Assembly: GCF_038002225.1 (NCBI RefSeq)
Contig: NZ_JBBOCA010000001.1
Location: 6,758,001-6,822,000, forward strand
DNA: 64,000 bases
Direction: 5' to 3'
DNA from: Paenibacillus sp. FSL R7-0204
GTDB lineage: Bacteria > Bacillota > Bacilli > Paenibacillales > Paenibacillaceae
The translations under genes and the position numbers were made by a program. Positions 34,597 through 42,745 of this stretch are shown one piece after another. Positions within the stretch are counted from its first letter, which is position 1; every line of letters starts with the position of its first letter. The notes under the pieces are model-generated. The model searched no databases. It was not told the origin of the DNA and saw nothing but the letters and a program-made list of their open reading frames with translations.

Positions 34597-34781
34597 TACC
34601 TGCACACCTCCACAAAAAGGGGAAAGAACGGGGGCAGTCAGCCTGTTCCCCGTTCCTTCATACACCTTATGCTTACTTTTCAACACATATCCAAACGAAT
34701 TCCAAGTAAATCCGTCACTCTGACGAGCCTTCAGCGCTTCGGCAACCCTATACGCCTCAACGGCTCATCGGCACGAATACT

Positions 34782-35022
34782 TTAGTTGGATTTTCTACAC
34801 TTCATTATCCTGATTACGCATCTATACAGAAATTAGTTGGATTTACAGCATCTAATTCTGCCCACAACCCATCATACGGGAGCTTCGAGCGTGAATAAGT
34901 GTTGTTTTTCCAACTAACTCCCGCTTTGCAGCAAATCCTGCCAGATTAGATGTCATTTATCCACTTATTGTCCGCCCCAGCGTACAGCACCCATCCTGCA
35001 GCGGAATGGAAATTCCAACTAA
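34782..35022. repeat. 51-nt-period array inside the B12 operon
   Basis: TTAGTTGGATTT occurs at 34782 and 34833 (51 nt apart). The opposite orientation, CCAACTAA or the degenerate CCACTTAT, occurs at 34910, 34961 and 35015 (spacings 51 and 54). The direct and inverted halves could pair. It fills the otherwise gene-free gap between the SLH protein and the lipoprotein. Confidence 0.7.
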
Positions 35023-35049
35023 ACTATACCATCCCCTACTCTTACTCAA

Positions 35050-37215
35050 CTATGGCAATCTAACCGCTACAGCAGCAGCCATCTCACGGGTTACGACAGC
35101 AGTAGGCTCGAATGCGCCACCGGTGCCGCTCATATATCCAAGTCCCGTTACCGTACGGACAGCGGATATTGCGTAGTCACTAATCTTATCTTCGTCGCTG
35201 AACTTACCAGCGCCTGCTCCTGCTCCAGCTGCATCCAGCTTAAAAGCTCTAACCATCATCACAGCCATGTCCTGGCGCGTAACCAGCCCGTCCGGTTTGA
35301 ACGTTTTGGCCGTCACGCCGCTGATGATTCCAAGCTCCTTCGCCCGGTTCACTGTTCCATAATACCATGTACCGGCCTTAACATCACTGAAGGCCCCAGC
35401 GGAAGCCGCCGCAGACGGCTCGTTCCCGGTTAAGCGCAGCAGCAGCGCTGCAAATTCAGCACGGGTAATATTCTTTTTCGGTGCAAACAGCAGACTGCCC
35501 TCACTCACACCATTCATCAGCTTGCGGTCATACGCCGTGTATACCGACTCCAGCGCCCAAGGCGAGATCGACTTCACATCGGCAAAATCCGGACGGTCCG
35601 CCGCCGCAGAAGCCACCGTTACCGGGACTGTATGACGCACGATGGCCGGGGTTTTATCCTTAAGATATCCTGTAACCGTCAGAGTGTATTTATTCGCTGG
35701 AAGACCACCAGCCACAACAGCCAGGCCCGCAGCATCTGTAACTGCCGTTTTGCCGCCGATGGTTACCTGTACGCCTGCTGACGGTGAAGTTACCGGATCG
35801 GAGGTGAAGGTCGCCTCATTCCAGACCCATTGCTTCTGGGTTACCTGCACCTTCAGATCTTGTCCAGGCTGCGGCTGTGCGGGAGTCACAGTTACAGCAT
35901 CAACCACCTGCGTGTTGTCCCCGCCATAATAGACCACAATGCGGTCATTCTCCTCCAGCGCGAAGTCTCCCATCCCTACACTTGGATAGATCCATGCTCC
36001 GCCGCGTGCGACTACATACATCCAGCCATCATATCCGCCAAAAGTACCCGCAACCACGCCGCCGATCCCCGTCACATAATTGCCTGCTTCATTGACCAGG
36101 GCCAGGCGCTTGGCTGCTGCTGTCTTTTCCAGTGCCTTAAGCACATTTCCGGCGTACACGCTGCCCTCAGCCAACGTTCCATTCGGACCTTCAACTGTAA
36201 CCGAGACACTTACCTGAGGATTCTTCACTGGTGTGCCGCTAAAATCAAAGAGCTTACCGCCTGTTCCAAACAGCTTGTACGCTACCAAAGCCTCCAGTGC
36301 CTGCTCCGTTGAGAGCGGATTGGAGCTGCCGCCCGCAGTGTGGACAAATCCGCCATCTGCTGCGCTGAAGCTCAGCAGCTTGCTGACCAGATTAATCTGG
36401 CCTTTCGTATACTCTGCTCCCGCCGGATCAATGCCGAAGGCAGACAGACCGATAATGGCCTGAGCTACACTCTCACTGCTCTCGCCATATCCGCCGTTCT
36501 TGTCCTGTGCCTTAGCCAGCCAGGCAGCCGCCCGCTGACCGGCAGTATTCACTGCTGCTTCCTGCTTATGTCCAGCCAGTGCGGTCAGCACCATCGCTGT
36601 CATATCCGGATCACTCGCACCCGTGGTCAGGGTGAAGCCGCCGTCCGGGTTCTGCTTCGCCAGAATCTCTGCCAGCAGCTTAGACTGTGTCCATTTCGCA
36701 TTTGCCGGGATTGTATAACTGCCGGAATCCAATGCAAGCAGGGCATAGACCGGATTATTCAGCGTCTGGCCGGTAATTGCTTCGTGATTGTAGAGCTTCT
36801 CGATCAGGTTATAGCCTGCCACATTCGCCGGGTCGCCGCCCAGTGCCTTAACGGCAAGCGTGATCCGGGCATAGTCCGTAGCTCTGGCAAAAACCCCCTT
36901 AGCCTCAGCCACCTTACCCTCAAGCGCCTTCAGATAGCTGGCTGGAACCTTGTAGCCTGCTTGCGCAAGGCCAATCGCCTGCCAGTCCGACTGGACTCCG
37001 TTCTTCAGCATGAATTCTGCAGTAGCATAGACCGCAGCGGTTACGCTGGCTGCCTCACTTGCGGGCAGAGCGGATACCGCAGGTGCGGAAGTCACGCCTG
37101 CCTGTGCAGCAGCAGCTTGTCCTGCCGGGGCTACAGCTGCTCCAAGCAGTGCAAACAGCATAATGACAGCAAGTCCCAGCCGTGTGAACCTGGATGATAG
37201 AGAATGGTTTTTCAT
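35050..37215 (-). CDS. SLH-anchored transcobalamin-like surface protein
   Basis: A 721-residue exported protein. Signal peptide 1-38. Residues about 55-325 are helical repeats of the prenyltransferase/squalene-cyclase type, with NPDGGF (189-194), DPDMTAMVLTAL (202-213), NGGYGESSESVAQAIIGL (240-257) and ADGGFVHT (286-293). Residues 330-432 are a DUF4430 domain (YDGWMYVV, GDFALEENDRIVVYYGG). An Ig-like domain follows (about 440-535), then three SLH motifs (about 542-595, 606-660, 671-721) for wall attachment. Barrel followed by DUF4430 is the architecture of intrinsic factor and transcobalamin. With the upstream cobalamin riboswitch this implies surface capture of cobalamin. AAAGAGG precedes ATG 37215. 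Confidence 0.88.
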   Translation of the reverse strand: MKNHSLSSRFTRLGLAVIMLFALLGAAVAPAGQAAAAQAGVTSAPAVSALPASEAASVTAAVYATAEFMLKNGVQSDWQAIGLAQAGYKVPASYLKALEGKVAEAKGVFARATDYARITLAVKALGGDPANVAGYNLIEKLYNHEAITGQTLNNPVYALLALDSGSYTIPANAKWTQSKLLAEILAKQNPDGGFTLTTGASDPDMTAMVLTALAGHKQEAAVNTAGQRAAAWLAKAQDKNGGYGESSESVAQAIIGLSAFGIDPAGAEYTKGQINLVSKLLSFSAADGGFVHTAGGSSNPLSTEQALEALVAYKLFGTGGKLFDFSGTPVKNPQVSVSVTVEGPNGTLAEGSVYAGNVLKALEKTAAAKRLALVNEAGNYVTGIGGVVAGTFGGYDGWMYVVARGGAWIYPSVGMGDFALEENDRIVVYYGGDNTQVVDAVTVTPAQPQPGQDLKVQVTQKQWVWNEATFTSDPVTSPSAGVQVTIGGKTAVTDAAGLAVVAGGLPANKYTLTVTGYLKDKTPAIVRHTVPVTVASAAADRPDFADVKSISPWALESVYTAYDRKLMNGVSEGSLLFAPKKNITRAEFAALLLRLTGNEPSAAASAGAFSDVKAGTWYYGTVNRAKELGIISGVTAKTFKPDGLVTRQDMAVMMVRAFKLDAAGAGAGAGKFSDEDKISDYAISAVRTVTGLGYMSGTGGAFEPTAVVTREMAAAVAVRLP

Positions 37216-37285
37216 AACTAACCTCTTTCCTGAAATAGAATGGATAAATCCTGCTTCCTCCGCAAAGAGAGCAGCAACCTAAAGA

Positions 37286-37330
37286 CCGCCCTGTGCAGGG
37301 CGGCCGGGGAAGAACTTTCGCACAGGGCGG
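37286..37330 (-). promoter_or_regulatory. Competing hairpins in the B12 leader
   Basis: On the minus strand CCGCCCTG occurs twice and its complement CAGGGCGG is shared, allowing either a tight hairpin (37286-37303) or a wider one using 37320-37330. They lie between the aptamer and the start codon and may form the expression platform. Confidence 0.45.
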
Positions 37331-37435
37331 CTGAAGGGAGCGATTGCTCTCCCACATTACATATAGCGTATACAGCCCTCGCCAATATCAGCATCTGCTC
37401 CACATTCTTACCCCCGAAGAATAGAAACAACATCA

Positions 37436-37605
37436 AAAAAGGCAGATCTCCTGGCTCATACTTCACCGCTTCCCCCGCCTTCCCATCCGAATTAGCAGAC
37501 AGTGGCTCCTCAGGAGTTGCTCCGTATTTACAGTGGCGGGACCGCGCCGGACTCGCACCGGGCTTCCCTTTTAAGCAGATTCCTCTGTTAGACATAGCCC
37601 TGCCA
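37436..37605 (-). promoter_or_regulatory. Cobalamin riboswitch
   Basis: Conserved segments are present on the minus strand in order: AAAAGGGAAGCCCGGTG with the following CGAGTCC, GCGGTCCCGCCACTGTAA, GGAGCAACTCC-type stems, and the B12 box GAGCCAGGAGATCTGCC (37441-37457). A T6 run follows the last stem (37440-37435). In this family coenzyme B12 binding shuts off transport genes. It is about 220 nt upstream of the SLH surface protein and would control the whole downstream operon. Confidence 0.95.
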
Positions 37606-37893
37606 GCTTCTGCTAGCGACAGCACGCGGTCTCTAAGGCAATCTGCACCTTTTCCTCAAGCTTATTAAATTTTAATATTCTCAAACCATCATATCGACTA
37701 TCCCCCTGTATGTCTATAGACAAGCTATATCTATTCCAACTCCCCCAAGGCTCAGCCCATTCCGCACAAAAATCCTGAACAGCACATGCCCGCTCCCCCG
37801 GCACACCGTACTATTCAGGACTATAAAAAGTTACTCTTCTGCTGCTAATCAACACGTTGGCGGTACTAGCGGAGACAGCGGCAGCTGGCGATT

Positions 37894-38068
37894 GTATTAT
37901 GTACATTAGAATTCGTGTAAAAGCAGCCGATAACGCATTCTGCTGCATTTCATACAATCGATTGTGGCAAATAACCCTCCGCCGGGCCAAATTCCCAAAA
38001 TCTAATGTACCGAATACAACAGAACACCATATAAGGCTCGATATGCCTCATTCTAGTGTACAAAGTGC
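37894..38068. repeat. 51-nt-period array, direct then inverted units
   Basis: GTATTATGTACATTAGA (37894) and GCATTTCATACAATCGA (37945) are 51 nt apart. TCTAATGTACCGAATAC (38001) and TCTAGTGTACAAAGTGC (38052), their reverse complements in type, are also 51 nt apart. The 37606-38196 gap otherwise holds no gene; part of it must contain the B12 leader promoter, which I could not locate. Confidence 0.75.
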
Positions 38069-38196
38069 AATCGAGCAGCTTCTTTCGGACATCAGCGTAC
38101 CATTAGGCTACAATTCACATATGTCGATTGAATTACTCTGAGCACTACCCGATCGCGTTAGTTAAAAGCTTACGCAGCCTGCTTATGGCCGCTGTG

Positions 38197-39006
38197 TTAT
38201 TCCGCATCCGTGTCCGCTTCCGGGCTTGCGGAAGCGGATGGCTCCGCACTAGGCGCGGCTGTAGCTGTAGCTTCCGGAGCGCTGCCCGGATCTGCCGCCA
38301 GCTTCAGCGAGTATCTTCCGGCGGTGATCATATCGCCTGCCGCCAGCATCGCGCCTGCTGATAGCTCCACCGTAACCTCGTATACGCGTGACGGAGGAGT
38401 TCCCGCCGCCGCTGGAGAGGCGGCGGCTCCACTGTCCGCATCGCCGTCCGCTCCGGCTACTGCTTCACCCTTCGCATCACCGTCTGCTCCGGCACCTGCC
38501 TTACCGCTCGCATCACCGTCTGCTCCAGCACCTGCCTTACCGCTCGCATCGCCGTCCGCTCCGGCACCTGCCTCAGCCTTGGCATCGCCGTCCACTCCGG
38601 CACCTGCCTCAGCCTTGGCACCGCCGTCCACTCCGGCTCCTGCTTCACTCTTCGCATCGCCGTCCACTCCGGCGCCTGCTTCACCCTTCGCATCGCCGTC
38701 CACTCCGGCGCCTGCTTCACCCTTCGCATCGCCATCTGCTCCGGCACCTGCTGCAACCTGGCAACTGCTAACCGTTGCCTTAACCTCGTAGTCCGTAACG
38801 CCGCTGGCGGACTCCACGCCGATTCGCTCCGGCTTGAAGGCGGAGCATTCCGCCGCATCAGTGAAGCTGAACAACAGCTTCACGCCGTTATTCTTACCCG
38901 CTTCTCCGCTTCCCGCGACACCGCCGTTATTCCCGCCAGTCCCTACATCGGCACCGCTATTCCCGCCAATAAGCCGGACAGAGACCGGGGCCGCTACAGC
39001 GGCCCC
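38197..39006 (-). CDS. Repeat-rich extension of the GAP1-N2 protein (frame-shifted continuation) or separate secreted protein
   Basis: An open frame of 269 residues in the -1 frame relative to the GAP1-N2 gene, joining it at a six-G tract (39003-39008). It has no convincing start codon or ribosome site of its own. It continues the Ala/Pro/Gly-rich sequence after the membrane helix smoothly (VSVRLIGGNSGADVG, then a beta-rich segment KLLFSFTDAAECSAFKPERI). Nine copies of a 12-residue Gly/Ala/Asp/Lys repeat follow, then a second beta-rich segment (YEVTVELSAGAMLAAGD). The likely reading is one long protein interrupted by an indel or by slippage at the G tract. Otherwise it is a separate gene with an unusual start. 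Confidence 0.6.
   Translation of the reverse strand, partial: GAAVAAPVSVRLIGGNSGADVGTGGNNGGVAGSGEAGKNNGVKLLFSFTDAAECSAFKPERIGVESASGVTDYEVKATVSSCQVAAGAGADGDAKGEAGAGVDGDAKGEAGAGVDGDAKSEAGAGVDGGAKAEAGAGVDGDAKAEAGAGADGDASGKAGAGADGDASGKAGAGADGDAKGEAVAGADGDADSGAAASPAAAGTPPSRVYEVTVELSAGAMLAAGDMITAGRYSLKLAADPGSAPEATATAAPSAEPSASASPEADTDAE
38425..38748. repeat. 36-bp coding tandem repeat (nine copies)
   Basis: Nine tandem 36-bp units encode variants of GAGVDGDAKGEA. Units differ by a few substitutions. They lie inside the repeat-rich frame and leave long open frames on both strands. Confidence 0.85.
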
Positions 39007-41438
39007 CCGGTCACTGCCGGAAGCGGGCTGGGGCTGACCACCGGCGCGGCTGTATCCTTGCCGCGTCCCCCTAGCTGGCTCAGCAGGATAACCGCCGCAA
39101 TCAGAATGATCCCGAGGATGCTCCCTGAGATCAGGATTTGAAATCGGCTGCGGCTGACCCACCGCGCCAGCGGCGAAGCCAGCTGGGCGCGGGCTTCATT
39201 GTAGACAGTCTGCATAGCAGGCGTTGCTGTGTCGAGATGGTTTTTGCGGAATTCCCGGTTCTTGAACGCCTCGCGGTCGCTCTTCAGGAAATATCTCAGC
39301 ACAGCCCGCTTGTAATTCGGCCACAGCTTCTTGCCAGAGCTTGCGAACAGCCAGCTATGCTGCGACCAGTCCAGGAACCGGTACACCGTCTCCTTGTCAT
39401 TGCCCGCCTTGCGGACCACCAGATCCAGCAGCGCATCATAATCCAGCGGCCCGCCTTCACGTTCACTGCTGTGATAGAAGGCCAGCGGCAGCCGGTCGAA
39501 CGGCTCAAGGCTCCGCGCTTCCTTCAGCCACCGCGCGCCGAGCAGCTGTACATCGTCCAGCTCACGCGGCGTCAGTCCGGCAAAAATCTCCTCGTCCGGC
39601 GACTCCTCCCCGAACCAGCGGTAGGCTGCACGAAGCGCATTCGCTTTGCGCTTCGCAATCGCATCGAGCGGCGGCTGCCAGTCTGCCGTATCCCGGTAAC
39701 GCAGGAACGAGATCTCCAGCAGCTGCTCCATCGTCAGCTCGTCCAGCGAGATCCGGTTCAGCAGGAAGCGGTCAGCAACCGTGCCGAGCTCCTCCATAAC
39801 GGACAAGGCCTCCGGGTATACGCCACCTCTGCGGCGCTGCTTCTCTGCCTGCTGGACCGCTTCATGAACAGCCGTTACCGCCGCTACCGGATCGGATTCC
39901 CGCTGCAGCTTCTCCAGCAGATATTCCTTGAAGGTATCCCGTACCGCTGCCTGCTGAAGCACCTCCGGAAGACTCCGGCCAAAGTGGCCCACGAGGCGGA
40001 GGATATCCGCAGTTCCGGCAGCGGCTGCCAGCCGGGATTCCAGATACGGCTCGAACAGCGCTCTGCGGAAGAGAGATTGGGACAGCACTTTTTTGAAGAA
40101 CGCCTCACTAAGCTCCGCATCGCTCTCAATAATCCCGTAAGCCGCCGCCAGCACATCCTCCCGGCCCCCGGACTGGCAGTTCAGCATCCCGTTGATGAAG
40201 TAATCGACGATCTTTACCCGGTAATTATGGCCCGGCAGCGCGTAATACGCCTTGAACTGTTCCAGGATCTCCGTTGACGGAATCCCCTTCTTGCGGATCA
40301 GATCATATTCGCGGTCGAACCGCTCCAGGAACATATCATTCAGCCGCACCCGCGAGTCCAGCTTCCCCTCCGGCTTCAGATAGGACAACAGGCCGCCGAG
40401 TATAGCGTTCTTGTTATCTGTATATAAGGCTTCGTTGCCTTGCTCAATTTCATAAAAGACCGCCAGCTCATTGTAGAGCGCCAGCGACAGCTTACGGTCC
40501 GCACTCTCCCCGAGCAGCAGGCTGTCGGCAAACTTAGCGAAATCACGGAGGCTTCCGCCCTTCTCCACCAGCGTCTTCCAGGCCAAATCGGCATAGATCT
40601 GCCGCGACTCGCCGAAGTCGGTATTCAGGAACCTTGCCCCTGCCAGATCGAAGATATAATCCTTCTCGATATTCCGGTCACCCGGACGCAGAGAGCCCTT
40701 CTCCACGAAGGTCAGGTGAATATATTTGCGGCTCTGCGGCTCCTTGGCATACGTGATCACTCCCAGCCTGCGGCGGAAGTCATACGGCAGCGCAGCGAAG
40801 ATGACCTCCGTCAGCCGGGCCGCACGCTGCGACAGCTCACTGATGGGTACATCCAGCGCTACATAGATTTTCTTCTTCCCGGCTACGGACAGCATCACTG
40901 CCTGCAGCAGGGCTTTGAACAGCTCTTCTGTGAAGCCTAGACCGGACAACACGCTGCGCGGGTCTGACGGCTCGTCCAGCGGACGTGTTGCCTCAGGAAT
41001 CGAATCCAGTTCAGGCAGTGTCCCACCAGGCTCCCCTTCATAGCTCCGGGCAAACCCCGCATGCAGCCAGTCCCCGTACCCCTCGACAATCTCTTCGGAG
41101 CGGATAGGCGGCACCACGAAATTATGGGCAAAAAAAGCGCTCCGCTGCCCCGTAAAATCCGCCGCCAGATAACGGCTCTCTCCGATCACAGTCTCGTTGC
41201 TCTCCGTATGGAACAGGTGCAGCGCAGGAGGATACAGCTCCTCATCCTTCTCGCCGCGTGCCGTAAGCTCAGCCGGGGCATCGTAGAGGCAGAAGGGATG
41301 CAGGATTTTTTTGACAAAATTATTATCGAGACTCTCCGATTTCGCTACCGTATCGAAGCCCTCTGTCGACCGGTATACGCCACGGCGCTCGCGGGTATAC
41401 ATCTGCTGGGTGATCATGGACCCTGACAATCTGTTCAC
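38994..41438 (-). CDS. GTPase-associated protein 1, GAP1-N2 type, with C-terminal membrane helix
   Basis: An 814-residue protein. The N-terminal 250 residues match the GAP1-N2 pattern I recall from GTPase-associated operons (TQQMYTRERRGVYRSTEG, ILHPFCLYDAP, HNFVVPP). The middle is helical (about 260-760), a single membrane helix follows (ILISGSILGIILIAAVILLSQ, about 768-788), then a Pro/Ser tail and stop. The start is GTG 41438, overlapping the GTPase stop by 4 nt, so the two are coupled. The last codons contain a six-G tract after which another frame continues the protein plausibly. No biochemical function is known to me. Confidence 0.85.
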   Translation of the reverse strand: MNRLSGSMITQQMYTRERRGVYRSTEGFDTVAKSESLDNNFVKKILHPFCLYDAPAELTARGEKDEELYPPALHLFHTESNETVIGESRYLAADFTGQRSAFFAHNFVVPPIRSEEIVEGYGDWLHAGFARSYEGEPGGTLPELDSIPEATRPLDEPSDPRSVLSGLGFTEELFKALLQAVMLSVAGKKKIYVALDVPISELSQRAARLTEVIFAALPYDFRRRLGVITYAKEPQSRKYIHLTFVEKGSLRPGDRNIEKDYIFDLAGARFLNTDFGESRQIYADLAWKTLVEKGGSLRDFAKFADSLLLGESADRKLSLALYNELAVFYEIEQGNEALYTDNKNAILGGLLSYLKPEGKLDSRVRLNDMFLERFDREYDLIRKKGIPSTEILEQFKAYYALPGHNYRVKIVDYFINGMLNCQSGGREDVLAAAYGIIESDAELSEAFFKKVLSQSLFRRALFEPYLESRLAAAAGTADILRLVGHFGRSLPEVLQQAAVRDTFKEYLLEKLQRESDPVAAVTAVHEAVQQAEKQRRRGGVYPEALSVMEELGTVADRFLLNRISLDELTMEQLLEISFLRYRDTADWQPPLDAIAKRKANALRAAYRWFGEESPDEEIFAGLTPRELDDVQLLGARWLKEARSLEPFDRLPLAFYHSSEREGGPLDYDALLDLVVRKAGNDKETVYRFLDWSQHSWLFASSGKKLWPNYKRAVLRYFLKSDREAFKNREFRKNHLDTATPAMQTVYNEARAQLASPLARWVSRSRFQILISGSILGIILIAAVILLSQLGGRGKDTAAPVVSPSPLPAVTGGPL

Positions 41439-42697
41439 GGCCCGTCGCTCCCCTCAATATAATTCAGCTTGTGCAGCAGCCAGATGAACGGCTCATCCAC
41501 CCGGATCGGGCTGACTACGCCTTCCACCTTCTGATTGACTGGATTGCTGCCCAGCGCAGACACGGCGAAATACCCGGTATTGGCAAAATACACATCCATC
41601 GTATCCTTGAACGGACGGTCCACCTTCTCAATGAAGCGCCGGATTTCACCGTCGATGTTGTGGAACTCGTCCAGGTTCAGCGTTTTGCGGTGCACATAGT
41701 TGTTGAACACATTGCTGTTCGACTTGATATAGTCGCCATCCTCATCCTTGAGGGAGTGGAGCATATCGCTTTTGGCCAGGACGACTGCGGTCGGAATCTC
41801 GGTCTTGCTCTTCTCCTGATATGCGATGAAATCACCGAACATGGTCAGCACCACATCACGCGGCTCATCATACTGCGATACCCACTCCCCCGGGCGGTCA
41901 CCGAAGTTAATGCGGATCTTCTCCCGGACCGAACGGATCTGCAGCGGATCGACCATGAACAGAATCCCTGCGGAGTTCTTGATATGCTGGCCGTGCAGGC
42001 CCAGATAATCCTGATCGACCATGCCTTCACCGGCCACATCGAAGAACACCAGCGTCAGCGGGGGCTTGGACTCATCCTTGAACACGAACTGGAAAATAAA
42101 CGGCTCCTGCATCTTCTCCTTCTGGGTAGACGCCAGCAGATCCCCCCGCTCGAACAGCGGCTCCTCATACAGGGTGCGGAATTTGCGGCTGATCTCGGCA
42201 TTCAGCGGCATACAGGCTGCGTCGAAATGTCCTGCCGTTGTATGCTGGAGCGTATGGATCAGCGAGGTCATATAGACAGACTTCCCGACCTGGGAAGCTC
42301 CGATAATCGAGATAATATTGCTAGGCACCTTGCCGGCTGTTACAGGCAGCTCGTTATGGCAGGACGGACAGAGCCGTCTGCGGGTCATCACCCCATAGCG
42401 GTCGGTGAGCCCGGTCAGCACGTTGTCGGTATAATGATGGTACTCCTCCGGGATATCCGCCGGCTGCAGAACCGCTTCCATATCATCCACCGTATCGAGG
42501 CCGAAGCGCTCCCGGTATTTATTCAGCAGATCATCCTCACCGAGCGCATAATTCTCATCATCCTCACGGCTGTGCATGGCCCGGAACACCACTTCCTCCG
42601 GCTCAAAGCGCGTGAAGCAGAACGGGCAGACAATATCGTAATACAGCGGCCTCGCTGCGGGCTGATTCTTCTTCATGAAACGGCTAAAAAAAGACAT
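41435..42697 (-). CDS. Zinc-ribbon TRAFAC GTPase (DO-GTPase2-like)
   Basis: A 420-residue cytoplasmic GTPase. A zinc ribbon is split around an insertion (C24/C27 and C110/C113). The G domain has the P-loop GASQVGKS (133-140), switch II DVAG (220-223) and the guanine-specificity motif AKSD (308-311). The layout fits the Double-GTPase 2 family of conflict or signalling operons, normally encoded with GAP1 proteins as here. GAGGAGGATGAGAG precedes ATG 42697. It is probably a regulated switch recruiting GAP1 to the membrane (inference). Confidence 0.88.
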   Translation of the reverse strand: MSFFSRFMKKNQPAARPLYYDIVCPFCFTRFEPEEVVFRAMHSREDDENYALGEDDLLNKYRERFGLDTVDDMEAVLQPADIPEEYHHYTDNVLTGLTDRYGVMTRRRLCPSCHNELPVTAGKVPSNIISIIGASQVGKSVYMTSLIHTLQHTTAGHFDAACMPLNAEISRKFRTLYEEPLFERGDLLASTQKEKMQEPFIFQFVFKDESKPPLTLVFFDVAGEGMVDQDYLGLHGQHIKNSAGILFMVDPLQIRSVREKIRINFGDRPGEWVSQYDEPRDVVLTMFGDFIAYQEKSKTEIPTAVVLAKSDMLHSLKDEDGDYIKSNSNVFNNYVHRKTLNLDEFHNIDGEIRRFIEKVDRPFKDTMDVYFANTGYFAVSALGSNPVNQKVEGVVSPIRVDEPFIWLLHKLNYIEGSDGP

Positions 42698-42745
42698 CTC
42701 TCATCCTCCTCAGGGTTGTGTCAGCACCCGGTATGCTGCTCCCGC

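Noticed and set aside
37857..38141. 94-codon plus-strand frame
   Set aside because: It runs through the repeat array, lacks a ribosome site and gives a composition without domains.
38210..38791. Long Ala/Ser/Pro frame on the plus strand
   Set aside because: It is the complement of the 36-bp coding repeats; the minus strand gives beta-rich flanks consistent with a protein, and the plus strand does not.
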